From Candidatus Flexifilum breve (GTDB lineage Bacteria > Chloroflexota > Anaerolineae > Aggregatilineales > Phototrophicaceae): a stretch of DNA of 64,000 nucleotides. Where the stretch lies: contig JADKGC010000007.1 of assembly GCA_016717205.1 (NCBI GenBank), positions 1-64,000 on the forward strand. Reading direction: 5' to 3'. The notes under the pieces are model-generated. The model was not told the origin of the DNA, searched no databases, and saw nothing but the letters and a program-made list of their open reading frames with translations. Positions 25,794 to 34,847 of this stretch are shown one piece after another. Position 1 is the stretch's first letter. Each line of letters starts with the position of its first letter. A program made the translations under genes and the position numbers.

Positions 25794-27415
25794 CCCGGTT
25801 CGCCTACCATTTCTGGGTGGGACAGATGCACCACCGAGTCGATGGTGAGCGCCAACGCCGCCGTGCTGATCGCATTGCGCAGACCCGCCTTGAGTACGGA
25901 CACGCTGTCTACGATGCCCGCCGTCCGCGCGTCGACGACCTTGTCGGTCATCACGTCATAGGCGGCGTTGACATCCGCATACAGCAGGCGCCCCATAATG
26001 TCACCGGGGTCACAGCCCGCATTCTGGAAGATGGTGCGCGCTGGGGCTTCGAGCGCCTCGATCAACACGCGGTAAGCCGCGCGTTCGTCCGCGTCCGCTC
26101 CAATCTGGCCCGCCAGCACCTGACGACAGTTCAGCAGCGCTATCCCGCCGCCGGGCACGACGCCTTCTTCCAGCGCCGCGCGCATCGCGAGTGCTGTGCG
26201 TTCGGCCAGCGCCTTGCGCATCTTGATTTCCGGTTCGGAGTAGCCGCCGAGCCATAGCGTGAGCGATCCACCGAGCAGCGCGCCGATCCGGTCGTGGAGC
26301 TTCTTGCGCTCATCCACGTCTAACACTTTACGCGCGCGGGCTTTCAACTTCTGCACGTGGGTGCGCAGCTTGCGTGGATCGCCGCGCCCGCCGACGAACC
26401 CGAACTCGTGGGTGCTCGCCCAGAAGCGCCGCACCATGCCGAAGTCACGCGCGCTGACGTTCTCGAATGTCGCTCCGATGACGGCCAGAATCGGCGTTGC
26501 GCCCGTCATGAGACTCAAATCGTCCAGCGCCGCCACGCGATTATCCGCGTTCAGACCCGGCAGCTTGACCGCGATCACTGGGAACCGATTGAGCCGGTTG
26601 TGCGCGTGCAGCAGCGAGACAGCTTTTTCCGATAAGTCACGAGCGACGATCACGAGAGCGTTGACATTCGCGGAGTTCGCCGCCTGTAGTACGGGGAACA
26701 ACGTCTGATACTCGGTAACCGTGTGGTCACACAGGAAGATCGCCGCGTTTTCGAGGCGCAGCGTCGCTTCCGCATCTTCCGGCAGCAGCGACCGCGCCAC
26801 CGCGCCCGCGTAGAAATGGCTGCCTTCGACATATTCTTTCAGCAGGCGGCGGCCATAGCCTTCGCGCAGCGCCAAGCGCCCGTACTCACCCAGCAGGTCG
26901 AAGCTTTCACCCATGAAATCCGCGAGTTCGGCGTCATGACACAGCGAGTGCGCCATGTTCGTGAGGGCGGCGCGGCCTTCCAGCGGAAAGGTCATGGCGT
27001 CGATGGCGTCGAGCAGGTGGGGCAAAGCGTGTTCCAGATGCTTCCGGAATTGCATAGCATTCCCTCCGGCGGCGATATACTTCAGCCCGCCGTTGAAGAT
27101 CGCCTCGAACAGCACCGCGGTTGTCGCCGTGCCGTCCCCAAGCCGCTCATGCTGGCGGATGAGCATCGAGCGCACCAACATCGCGCCGACATCCGCGTCC
27201 CGGTCTTGCAGTTCGATGATGCGCCGCGCGATGACGCCCGCATCTTCGATGAATTCCGGGAGGGGCTTGGTGTCGTACAAGTGATCGATGACAACGCCGC
27301 CCCCCAATGGTCCAAGGGTCGGGCGGATGGCGCTCACCATCTGGTGAATGCCGCGCTGCAAACAGTGATGCACCTGCGGTTGAAACAGAACTCCCGGTTT
27401 CTGCTTACCTTTCAT
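25790..27415 (-). CDS. divergent GroEL-like chaperonin paralogue
   Basis: The 541-residue protein aligns along its length with Cpn60/GroEL: ATP loop ERLGDGTATTAVLFEAI (GDGT at 93-96), equatorial EEGVVPGGGIALLNC and C-terminal AGIVDSVSVLKAGLRNAIST. Key differences: the GroEL loop LGPKGRNVV reads LGPLGGGVV; the catalytic Asp398 position is Arg406 (AERTALAMRAALEEG against VEDALHATRAAVEEG); YGYNAAT reads AAYDVMT; and the C-terminal Gly-Gly-Met tail is missing. ATP hydrolysis is therefore probably impaired. Its ATG lies 2 bases after the sugar-permease stop and its end overlaps the propeller gene, so it is expressed with the fructan transporter. It is unlikely to be the housekeeping GroEL, for which groES would be expected next door. 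Confidence 0.85.
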   Translation of the reverse strand: MKGKQKPGVLFQPQVHHCLQRGIHQMVSAIRPTLGPLGGGVVIDHLYDTKPLPEFIEDAGVIARRIIELQDRDADVGAMLVRSMLIRQHERLGDGTATTAVLFEAIFNGGLKYIAAGGNAMQFRKHLEHALPHLLDAIDAMTFPLEGRAALTNMAHSLCHDAELADFMGESFDLLGEYGRLALREGYGRRLLKEYVEGSHFYAGAVARSLLPEDAEATLRLENAAIFLCDHTVTEYQTLFPVLQAANSANVNALVIVARDLSEKAVSLLHAHNRLNRFPVIAVKLPGLNADNRVAALDDLSLMTGATPILAVIGATFENVSARDFGMVRRFWASTHEFGFVGGRGDPRKLRTHVQKLKARARKVLDVDERKKLHDRIGALLGGSLTLWLGGYSEPEIKMRKALAERTALAMRAALEEGVVPGGGIALLNCRQVLAGQIGADADERAAYRVLIEALEAPARTIFQNAGCDPGDIMGRLLYADVNAAYDVMTDKVVDARTAGIVDSVSVLKAGLRNAISTAALALTIDSVVHLSHPEMVGEPG

Positions 27416-27417
27416 AA

Positions 27418-28311
27418 TTAGCCCTTAACGCCGCCCATCATCAACCCCTCGACGAGATACCGCTGTCCGAGGATGTAGATGATGATCACGGGGATGGTCG
27501 ACAGCACGATACCCGCCAATACGACCGAGATACTGCCCGTCGCCATGTACCCTTGCAAGTCGACGATGCCGAGCGTAATCGGGAACCGTTCTTTCGTGCT
27601 CATGAAGATCAGCGGCGTGAAATAGTCATTCCATTTGGCGTTGAACGTCAGCACGGCGAGGATCGCCATGCCCGGCGACGCCAGCGGGAAGTAAATCTTG
27701 GTGAAGATCTGCCACTGGTTTGCGCCTTCGACAAGCGCGGCCTCTTCAAAGTCATCGGGGATGCCCATGAAGTATTGGCGCAGCAGGAACGTGCCGAACG
27801 CCGTAGCCAACCCGGGGAAGATCAGCGCGCCGAGCGTGTCGTTTAGGTGCAGCACGCGCGAAATCACAATGAACACCGGGATAATCGTCGCCTGACCGGG
27901 AATCATCATCGTCGCCAGCACGATCCAGAACAGGACGTTGCGCCCGGGGAACTTCAAACGCCCGAACGCGTACCCCGCTAGCGAGGCGGTGAGCAACTGC
28001 CCGAAGACGACTGAAAGCGTGATGAAGAAGCTGTTCGCCATCTGCTGCCAGAAGGGAATCTCTTCAAACACGCGGTTGTAGTTGGTGAAATCCATGTCCA
28101 CCGGAATCCATTCCGGCGGCAGGTTGAACGATTGCGCGGGCGTGCGCAGCGATGTCGACACGACCCACAGGAATGGCATGAGTGTGAGCATCGCGATGAA
28201 GAGCAGGAATGCCCACGACAGCACGCGCCCCAGTCGTTTTTGGTACCATGCCAAGTTCCGCCGTGAGGCTGGGCGCTGCGCTGACGCCGACATGACATTA
28301 GTCGAAGCCAT
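27418..28311 (-). CDS. CUT1 sugar ABC permease (MalG type)
   Basis: This is an inner-membrane permease of a carbohydrate importer. The 297 residues have six predicted helices, the family-typical opening (WAFLLFIAMLTLMPFLWVVS), the EAA loop EAALVEGANQWQIFTKIYFP that contacts the ATPase, and the end RYLVEGLMMGGVKG. It follows the partner permease with a 24-base gap. No ATPase gene is present here; CUT1 systems often share one MsmK/UgpC-type ATPase encoded elsewhere. Substrate likely sucrose or fructo-oligosaccharide, judged from the GH32 neighbours. Confidence 0.93.
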   Translation of the reverse strand: MASTNVMSASAQRPASRRNLAWYQKRLGRVLSWAFLLFIAMLTLMPFLWVVSTSLRTPAQSFNLPPEWIPVDMDFTNYNRVFEEIPFWQQMANSFFITLSVVFGQLLTASLAGYAFGRLKFPGRNVLFWIVLATMMIPGQATIIPVFIVISRVLHLNDTLGALIFPGLATAFGTFLLRQYFMGIPDDFEEAALVEGANQWQIFTKIYFPLASPGMAILAVLTFNAKWNDYFTPLIFMSTKERFPITLGIVDLQGYMATGSISVVLAGIVLSTIPVIIIYILGQRYLVEGLMMGGVKG

Positions 28312-28335
28312 AATATTGTTCGCTCCTATTCCTCG

Positions 28336-29295
28336 TTAGCGGTAGAAAACCCACTTCTTGCTGAGATAGAACTGCATGCCCGTCACGCCGAGGATGACGA
28401 TGAACAGCGACAGCGCGATAGCCGAGGCGTAGCCGAATTCCAGATTGCCGAAACCGGATTCGTACATCAGCATCACGACGGTGCGGCTCGCGTCACCGGG
28501 GCCACCGCGCGTCATGATGAACGGTTCGTCGAAGAACTGGAGCATCTTGATGATGTCGGTCACGGTCGCAAACAGAATTGTCGGACTGAGCAGCGGCAGC
28601 ACAATGCGGAAGATGCGCCGCAAGCCGCTCGCGCCATCGACTTCTGCCGCTTCCAAGACTTCGGTGGGCAGGTTGGCGATGCCACCGAGATAGATGATGA
28701 ATGTGAAGCCGAGGTTACGCCACACCGTGGTCAGCGAAATGGCGATCAACACCACATCGCTGGAAGTCAGCCATTTGATTTTGTCGATGCCGAAGAAGCC
28801 GAGGTAGTAGTTGATGACGCCAAAATCATAGTGGAACAGGTAGCCGAGCGTGACGGCGGTCGCCGCGCCGGAGAGCAGCACCGGGAGAAAATACGCGGTG
28901 CGGAGGAAGGTCGACAGGAAACGGTTGCCGATCTTATGTACCAGCATCGCCAGTGTGAAGGCCAGCACTTCCAGCAAGCTGACCGTCATCAAGACGAGGA
29001 TGGCCGTGTTGCGGTAACCCACGAGTACCCGCGCATCGGCAAACAGACGTTCAAAATTGTCAAAACCAATAAATTCCGGGGCTCTAAAAACATTCCATTT
29101 ATAGAAACTCAGTGCCAGCGAGCCGATCATCGGGCCAATGATGAAAACGATCAAACCGATGATCGTCGGCAGCAAAAACAGATAGCCGAGGATCGCACGC
29201 TGGCGCTTGATGCCGCTCAACGTGTCTGCCGCCAACCAACGCCCGATGAAGTTGCGGCGTGGCGGTTCAGAATATGCTGCGGTTTTGGAAACCAT
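28336..29295 (-). CDS. CUT1 sugar ABC permease (MalF/UgpA type)
   Basis: ATG 29295 is chosen over a start 16 codons upstream because GAGG lies six bases before it. The protein (319 residues) opens with a cytoplasmic segment, then a helix YLFLLPTIIGLIVFIIGPMI. It carries ALSFYKWNVF, the EAA loop EVLEAAEVDGASGLRRIFRI and the family signature TRGGPGDASRTVVMLMYESG. It pairs with the MalG-type permease to form the channel. Confidence 0.93.
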   Translation of the reverse strand: MVSKTAAYSEPPRRNFIGRWLAADTLSGIKRQRAILGYLFLLPTIIGLIVFIIGPMIGSLALSFYKWNVFRAPEFIGFDNFERLFADARVLVGYRNTAILVLMTVSLLEVLAFTLAMLVHKIGNRFLSTFLRTAYFLPVLLSGAATAVTLGYLFHYDFGVINYYLGFFGIDKIKWLTSSDVVLIAISLTTVWRNLGFTFIIYLGGIANLPTEVLEAAEVDGASGLRRIFRIVLPLLSPTILFATVTDIIKMLQFFDEPFIMTRGGPGDASRTVVMLMYESGFGNLEFGYASAIALSLFIVILGVTGMQFYLSKKWVFYR

Positions 29296-29365
29296 ACCCC
29301 ACCTCGAAATAATTAGGCTGGGGGACTCACACGAGTCCCCCAACAGTTACTGGAGTTGTAAACGC

Positions 29366-30763
29366 CTAGGCGTTGCGCGCGTACAGGGCTTCGAGTTCCG
29401 CCTGCATGCCATCCAGCGCCGCCTGCGGGGTCATTTCGCCGCTGGTCGCGAGGCTGGTGAAGCGGGTGTAGATGTTGGTCATTTCAATCGAGAAGACCGG
29501 GGCCGGAATCGGCGCGGTGTCCGGGCGCTGATCGAGCGCATCATAGAACACGTGCCAGTTTTCCATACCCGTCTGCCCCCAGTATTCGGCGGTGTTCATC
29601 GAACGGCGCACGGGCGTCGTCGAGGCATTCGCCATCCACGGGATCATGAGCATGACTTCGGTCTGGCTGTTGAACTTGACGAATTCCCAGGCCTGATCTT
29701 CGCCACCGCCGCCGTTGAGGATCCACGCGCCGCCCGTGCCAAACTGGTGCCGCTGCGACTTCCACATCGGCCAGTACTGGACATCAAACGAACCGGGTTC
29801 CATGCCGGCATTGTTCAGCGAACCGGCCCAGAAGCCGCCCGCGACAGTCATGGCGAGCTTGTTGCTGGTGAAGAAACCTTGCAGACGATCGCCGCCGCCA
29901 ATTTCCACCTGCGGTGTCAAGCCGTCATTGGTCAGGCCGACGACGAATTCGAGGGCTTCGACCATCGCCGGGTTATTCGCCTGCGGGGCCGGCCAGCGCC
30001 AGCCACCACCACGGCCTTCAGCCAGCGGTTGGTCAGCATAGAAGGTCGACCAGATCGCTTCGCCACCGGGCGCGCGTTCTTCGGTCAGCAGATTGGTGTC
30101 ATTGACGAAGAACCACGGCGTCCAGCTGCCCCACAGACGATTCGTCCAGCCGAAGCCGAAGCTGTCGCCGTCCGGGCCAATGCCGGTGGTCGCCTGCGCG
30201 ATGGCGAGGAAATCATCCTTCGTCCAGTCTTCGCCGGGGACTTCGAAGCCCGCTTCTTCGAGCAGGGACTTGTTGAAATAGATGTGCGCGGCGTTGAAGT
30301 CACGCGGGAGTTGATACAGGTCGCCTTCGTACATCATGCCTTCGATCAGCGTCGGGCTGACGTCCGCGAAGTATTCGGCCATTTCGTCGGCATCGGCCAG
30401 CGCGCGTTCGGTCAGCGGCATCGCCAGACCTTCACCGGCGTACAACTGGGTCGCTTCCGTCGCCGCATAGCCGATGTTCACCGGCGTGCCGGCGGCGAGC
30501 TGCGCCAGAATCTTGCTGGCGATTTCGGCGTGGTCGACGCCGGTGACATTGACGAATTCGATGGTGACGTTCGGGAATAGCTCATTGAACGCGGCCACGA
30601 CGGCGGCGTAATCGTCGGCATTTTCCTGGAAACGCAGGGTGACGGCATCTTGGCCGGCGGGGCGGGCGAAGACCTTAACCAGCGGCGCGGCGGCGACGCC
30701 AGCAGCGGCGGCGCTCACGCCAATCATCTTGAGCAAATCACGACGGCTAATCTTCTCAGCCAT
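29366..30763 (-). CDS. family 1 sugar-binding protein with Tat signal
   Basis: This is the extracytoplasmic solute-binding protein of the CUT1 importer, 465 residues. The N-terminus MAEKISRRDLLKMIGVSAAA has the twin-arginine motif (SRRDLLK) and a hydrophobic stretch, so it is probably exported folded through Tat. Family features include FNELFPNVTIEFVNVTGVDH, the hinge-like LYQLPRDFNAAHIYFNKSLL, and many exposed Trp residues (WTNRLWGSWTPWF) suited to stacking on sugars. AAGGAG lies eight bases before the ATG. It is followed by the two permeases, and the cytoplasmic GH32 lies upstream. Confidence 0.92.
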   Translation of the reverse strand: MAEKISRRDLLKMIGVSAAAAGVAAAPLVKVFARPAGQDAVTLRFQENADDYAAVVAAFNELFPNVTIEFVNVTGVDHAEIASKILAQLAAGTPVNIGYAATEATQLYAGEGLAMPLTERALADADEMAEYFADVSPTLIEGMMYEGDLYQLPRDFNAAHIYFNKSLLEEAGFEVPGEDWTKDDFLAIAQATTGIGPDGDSFGFGWTNRLWGSWTPWFFVNDTNLLTEERAPGGEAIWSTFYADQPLAEGRGGGWRWPAPQANNPAMVEALEFVVGLTNDGLTPQVEIGGGDRLQGFFTSNKLAMTVAGGFWAGSLNNAGMEPGSFDVQYWPMWKSQRHQFGTGGAWILNGGGGEDQAWEFVKFNSQTEVMLMIPWMANASTTPVRRSMNTAEYWGQTGMENWHVFYDALDQRPDTAPIPAPVFSIEMTNIYTRFTSLATSGEMTPQAALDGMQAELEALYARNA

Positions 30764-30865
30764 TATTGGATCTCCTTAAATAAGAAAAACGACTAGAGGC
30801 AAAGCTTCACGATATGAGCGTCGACGTCCCAATGTTTTCCTTTTTTTGATCTCCCAAGACCTATT

Positions 30866-32287
30866 TCACTGGCTCAATTGCCAGATTGACGGCATTTCCC
30901 ACACATCCACTGCGCCGCTGCCAGTGAGCTGCACCGAACAATCTCCGACAGCGCTTGCGTAGATGCGGTGTGTGCTGCTTGTGACCTCATCGGCGATAAT
31001 TTCGACCACCGAACCGTCGACCAGCACTCGCAGGTTGAGCATGGCCGCGGCGCTGTGCGGCATTTGTTTGACTTTTGTGATCGGCGCGCTGTCGGCGCCG
31101 CGCACTGTCTGCTCAATGATCAACTGCTGCGCCGCTGCGTTATAGCGAATCCCGATCTGTTCCCCCGTAACCGACGAGTACACGAAGCTGAGACCGCTGT
31201 TTCCGTCCGCGGCGATTTGCGCCTCAATGTCCACCGCTGCGGCGCTCACGTTTAGACTGCCTGCCGCGGTCAACTGCTGGTGATGACCGCGAATCGCCTT
31301 CAGTTCAGGGACGGGAACCATGTGCAGGCGGTGCTGCGCATCGAGCGTCAGCACACGCGGAATCGACTGCGCGCCGGACCATCCGGCGCGGGTCATCTCA
31401 GCACCTGTCCGATCTTCGCGCAGCCAGCCGAAGAGCACGCGGCGGTTCTGATCATCCAACGTCGAAAGGGGAGCGTATAACACTGCATGATCTAGTACGC
31501 CCCGATAGACGGGCGTGAACTGCTGGTTTTCGTAGCTGCCCACAACATAGATCACGGTGCCGGTGGCACGGCCGTCGTGCATGGAGATGATCAGTACCCA
31601 TTCATCGCCTAACTTGAAGAAATTGGGGCATTCCCAGATGACGCCGTCTTGCCTGATATCGCCGGTGAGCAGGGGGTGCAGATATTCCCAGTGGAGCAGA
31701 TCCGCTGAGCGATAGAGGAAGATCACGCCGCCGACGTCTTGAATGCGCGAGCCGACCACCATATACCACGTGTCGCCCTCTTTCCACACGAACGGATCGC
31801 GGAAGTCGCGCGTCTGGCCCGCTTCTACTGGTACGTCGCGCATCACCGGGTTATTTGGATGTTTCGTCCATGTGATCAGACTGTCGGCGCTGGTCGCAAT
31901 GGCTTGAGTTTGCACGGTGCACTGTTCAGCCGTCGCCGTGTAGAAGATCGTCGGCACGCCGTTGTTATTCACCATGCAGCCGGAGAAGATCCCCGCTTCA
32001 TCGTACGAACCTGGCGTGGGGGCGATGGCAATTGGCAGGTCGGTCCAGTGAATGAGGTCGGTGCTGACGGCGTGACCCCAATGCATGTTGCCCCAGGTCG
32101 CGCCAAACGGGTTGTATTGGTAGAAGAGGTGGTATTGACCTGCCCACTGAATGAAGCCATTCGGGTCATTCATCCAGTTGGACGGCGGCAAGAAATGATA
32201 CCGGGGGCGGTGGATATCAGTCGCCAGTTGCTGGCGCTTGGCCGCAGCTTGATCAACAAAAGAACGCGCAATATCTGTCAAGATCAT
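30866..32287 (-). CDS. cytoplasmic GH32 beta-fructofuranosidase
   Basis: This is the second GH32 enzyme, 473 residues, with no signal or membrane segment, so it acts on imported sucrose or short fructans inside the cell. Motifs: D41 nucleophile in SNWMNDPNGF, FRDPFVW, and the acid/base Glu in VIWECPNFFKL (canonical ECP). It ends in a beta-sandwich domain (LRVLVDGSVVEIIADE). It is the first gene of the minus-strand operon and diverges from the LacI gene; an operator-like palindrome at 32305-32318 lies 18 bases before its start. Confidence 0.94.
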   Translation of the reverse strand: MILTDIARSFVDQAAAKRQQLATDIHRPRYHFLPPSNWMNDPNGFIQWAGQYHLFYQYNPFGATWGNMHWGHAVSTDLIHWTDLPIAIAPTPGSYDEAGIFSGCMVNNNGVPTIFYTATAEQCTVQTQAIATSADSLITWTKHPNNPVMRDVPVEAGQTRDFRDPFVWKEGDTWYMVVGSRIQDVGGVIFLYRSADLLHWEYLHPLLTGDIRQDGVIWECPNFFKLGDEWVLIISMHDGRATGTVIYVVGSYENQQFTPVYRGVLDHAVLYAPLSTLDDQNRRVLFGWLREDRTGAEMTRAGWSGAQSIPRVLTLDAQHRLHMVPVPELKAIRGHHQQLTAAGSLNVSAAAVDIEAQIAADGNSGLSFVYSSVTGEQIGIRYNAAAQQLIIEQTVRGADSAPITKVKQMPHSAAAMLNLRVLVDGSVVEIIADEVTSSTHRIYASAVGDCSVQLTGSGAVDVWEMPSIWQLSQ

Positions 32288-32304
32288 CTCACCAATCTAT
32301 GTTG

Positions 32305-32318
32305 TGGGATCGATCCCA
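32305..32318. promoter_or_regulatory. LacI-family operator, site 1
   Basis: TGGGATCGATCCCA is a perfect 14-base palindrome with a central CG, the usual core of LacI-family operators. It sits just upstream of the cytoplasmic GH32 start, where binding would block that operon. Confidence 0.75.
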
Positions 32319-32359
32319 AATACAATTTCTATAAAAATCGACCGACCGGAACCATCTAT

Positions 32360-32375
32360 TCCCATCGATCATCGG
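32360..32375. promoter_or_regulatory. possible third, degenerate operator
   Basis: TCCCATCGATCATCGG shares the central ATCGATC and one arm with the two better sites. Only half matches, so it may be chance or an auxiliary site. Confidence 0.3.
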
Positions 32376-32398
32376 TTTAATTCGCGCCAGCAATCAGC

Positions 32399-32404
32399 TA
32401 TACT
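32399..32404 (+). promoter_or_regulatory. -10 box of the lacI-type gene
   Basis: TATACT at 32399-32404, with a weak TTTAAT 17 bases upstream. The operator at 32412-32425 falls directly downstream of it, at the expected transcription start, consistent with autorepression. Confidence 0.5.
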
Positions 32405-32411
32405 GTTTGCG

Positions 32412-32425
32412 TGGGATCGATCACA
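32412..32425. promoter_or_regulatory. LacI-family operator, site 2
   Basis: TGGGATCGATCACA matches site 1 at 12 of 14 positions. The centres of the two sites are 107 bases apart, close to ten helical turns, so looping by a tetrameric regulator is possible. Confidence 0.7.
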
Positions 32426-32539
32426 TGCACACGACAATAACACAAGTTTGTGAAATTGCAATAGGTCTCCATTAAACTATATTCACGCAACGTCGTTGCG
32501 TCGACGAGACTGTTTTGGGCTGACTAAAGGTTGCACTTC

Positions 32540-33559
32540 ATGACGCAAAAACCAACGATTGAAGATATTGCTCGCCTTGCTGAGGTCAGCCGAGGGACGG
32601 TATCGCGCGTGCTCAATAATCATCCCGCTGTCAGTGATGACACCCGCGCCCGCGTCCTCGACGTGATCGAGCGGCTCAACTACAGCCCCAATTACAGCGC
32701 CCGCCATATGCGCACCGAGACCTCGAATATGGTTGGCTTCGAGACGGACGAAGTCAGCACAACGCCATACGCGGTCGACATAATTCGCGGCGCGCAGGAG
32801 ACCCTGCGCCAGAACGGGAAAGTGCTGCTCGTCATCAGCGCGGGCTATGACTTCGAGACGACGCAGTCGTCTTTGGAAGTGCTGATCGAGCGGCGCGTCG
32901 AAGGCATCATCTACGCGACCATGTTTCACCGTGAAGTCGAACTCCCGCCGCAGATGTCGCGCTTGCCGACCGTGCTCGCTAACTGCTATGCCAAAGATCG
33001 CAACCTGCCGTCGGTCGTGCCGGACGAGTTTTCTGGTGGGTACAATGCCGCATGCGCGCTGCTGGAGAAGGGGCACAAACGGATCGCCTTTATCAACCTG
33101 AACCGCGCCTATGGCACGCCGATTGCGCCCACACCCGCTGCGGAAGGTCGGCTCAGAGGGTTTCTTCGCGCTCATGAGGATTTCGGCGTCCACTTCGACG
33201 ACGCGCTGCTGATTTACACGGATCAGCGCCCGCAGACCAATCACGCCATCACGCTGGAGTTGATGAGACGCTCCCAACCGCCGACGGCGATCTTCTGCGG
33301 CAATGATCGCACGGCTGTCGGGTGCTACAACGGCTTGATGTCACTCGGACTGCGCATCCCCGATGATGTCGCCGTGGTCGGTTTTGATAATCAGGTGGAT
33401 ATCTGCGAGGCGATGTACCCGCGCTTGACCAGCGTGCAGCTCCCGCACTATGCGATGGGGCGATGGGCCGCCGAGTATCTGTTGGCCGCCCATAATGGGG
33501 CGTCCCCGCCCGTACAGCATCAGATCGCATGCGTGTTGGTGCCCCGCCAGTCGATCTAA
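32540..33559 (+). CDS. LacI-family transcriptional repressor of the fructan locus
   Basis: This is a 339-residue DNA-binding regulator. The N-terminal helix-turn-helix reads TIEDIARLAEVSRGTVSRVL, followed by the hinge helix region (NYSPNYSARHMRTETSNMVG). A periplasmic-binding-like effector domain follows (FCGNDRTAVGCYNGLMSLGL, VAVVGFDNQVDICEAMYPRL). ATG 32540 is preferred to TTG 32531 because AAAGG lies nine bases upstream. Divergent placement beside GH32 and importer genes marks it as their local repressor, probably released by a fructose- or sucrose-derived sugar. The sites TGGGATCGATCCCA and TGGGATCGATCACA are its likely operators. Confidence 0.93.
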   Translation: MTQKPTIEDIARLAEVSRGTVSRVLNNHPAVSDDTRARVLDVIERLNYSPNYSARHMRTETSNMVGFETDEVSTTPYAVDIIRGAQETLRQNGKVLLVISAGYDFETTQSSLEVLIERRVEGIIYATMFHREVELPPQMSRLPTVLANCYAKDRNLPSVVPDEFSGGYNAACALLEKGHKRIAFINLNRAYGTPIAPTPAAEGRLRGFLRAHEDFGVHFDDALLIYTDQRPQTNHAITLELMRRSQPPTAIFCGNDRTAVGCYNGLMSLGLRIPDDVAVVGFDNQVDICEAMYPRLTSVQLPHYAMGRWAAEYLLAAHNGASPPVQHQIACVLVPRQSI

Positions 33560-33604
33560 GCGGAACACGCTACAATAGACGCAAAACTGGAATAGAGGCT
33601 CTTG

Positions 33605-34658
33605 ATGAAACGACTCGTCTTGATCGTCGGCCTGCTGCTTACGTTGAGCGGGCAGGTCTATGCCCAAGAGGTGCCCGCGCGCTGGCAGCTGCCCGCTGGC
33701 ACATGGAATCAGATTTCGCCCGGAGGCGAAACCACGTGCGGACATGGCGCGCCCTACAGCTTTTACTATCGCGAAGGCCCGGGCGAAGACTTGCTGATCA
33801 ATTTTCAAGGTGGGGGCATGTGCTGGAATGCGCAGACCTGCAACGTCTCGACGACCACCTTCGACGACTGGATCAACCCCGGCGATCCGAGCGATAACCC
33901 GGCGCTGTTCCCGGTTGGCATCACCGACTTCAGCAACCCGGAGAACCCGTTCCTCAATTATGATATGGTCTATGTTAACTACTGCACCGGGGACATGCAC
34001 ACTGGGAACGCCGTCGTCGGCTACAACTTCGAGGGCAACTACTTTGAGACCCGGCACAAGGGGGTTGTGAACGCCTCCGCGGTGCTGAACTGGGTCTACA
34101 ACAACTTTCCCAATCCGGACTCCGTTTTTGTGACCGGCTGCAGCGCGGGATCAGTTGGCGCGGCCTATTGGGCGAGCGACATTATGACGCACTACCCGGG
34201 CGAACGCGCCGCCTTACTCGGCGATTCTGGGGGGCTGGCGTGGACTCGGCGCGGCGTGGACGCTGTGGGGGACGAATTACAACGGCATCACCGGGAACAA
34301 CCTGACCATCGAAACCTTCTACAGCTCGACGGGGCGCAGTTTCCCGAACAGCCGAGTCGCGCAGTACAACACCGCCTGGGATGAAACCCAGACCTTTTTC
34401 CACGATGTAGGCTTTGCTGCTTACGCCTTCCGCGAAGGGCTGCGCCTCAACCTGCGCGAGATCAGCAACCGGGCGCGCAACTTCCGTTCATATACGCAGG
34501 GCGGCAACCTGCACTGTATGCTCCCGCGCGGCGAATTCTACTCGTATGCGGTCAACGGGGTGCGCCTGCGCGATTGGGTCGCGGACATCGCCACGGGACG
34601 GAATGTTGATACCGTTGCCTGCACCAACTGCGACGCCCCGGGTTTCGTCGGGCAGTAA
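33605..34658 (+). CDS. exported pectin-acetylesterase-like hydrolase, one frame break
   Basis: The family (pectin acetylesterase/Notum) removes acyl groups from polysaccharides or glycolipids. The protein has a signal peptide (MKRLVLIVGLLLTLSGQVYA) and an oxyanion region LINFQGGGMCWNAQTC. The nucleophile elbow is FVTGCSAGSVGAAYWAS, followed by LLGDSGG with the catalytic Asp region, and NLHCMLPRGEFYSYA with the likely catalytic His. One frame break occurs at about 34235-34250, after GDSGG. Corrected length is about 350 residues. It starts 45 bases after the LacI gene and might be read through from it, though it has its own signal-type role. Confidence 0.82.
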
Positions 34659-34684
34659 AGCACCGTCTATCTACAGCTGCTTTT

Positions 34685-34759
34685 GTAGGGGCGGGACTTG
34701 TCCCGCCCACGTCGCCTGACCGAATTCGTTTTCGTAGGGACGCGATTCATCGCGTCCGC
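34685..34759. repeat. two GTAGGGRC-family palindromes in tandem
   Basis: GTAGGGGCGGGAC / GTCCCGCCCAC (34685-34710) and GTAGGGACGCGAT / ATCGCGTCCGC (34734-34759), each a near-perfect hairpin, lie in the gap between convergent genes. Confidence 0.75.
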
Positions 34760-34801
34760 GGTTTTAAGCGCTTACTGCATTCGTCTTGAACGAGCCGAGC
34801 T

Positions 34802-34840
34802 GTCCTTCCCTCTCCTTTAGGAGAGGGGGTAGGGCTGAGG
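34802..34840. repeat. CCCTCTCC..GGAGAGGG-type dispersed repeat
   Basis: CCCTCTCC-TTTA-GGAGAGGG followed by GTAGGGCTGAGG. Same layout (short GC hairpin then GGGTGAGG-like tail) as at 58883, 62369 and 63830. Confidence 0.7.
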
Positions 34841-34847
34841 TTAGTCT

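Noticed and set aside
25790..27415. Calling the chaperonin gene the housekeeping groEL
   Set aside because: No groES next to it, altered nucleotide-site residues, missing Gly-Met tail, and placement in a sugar operon.
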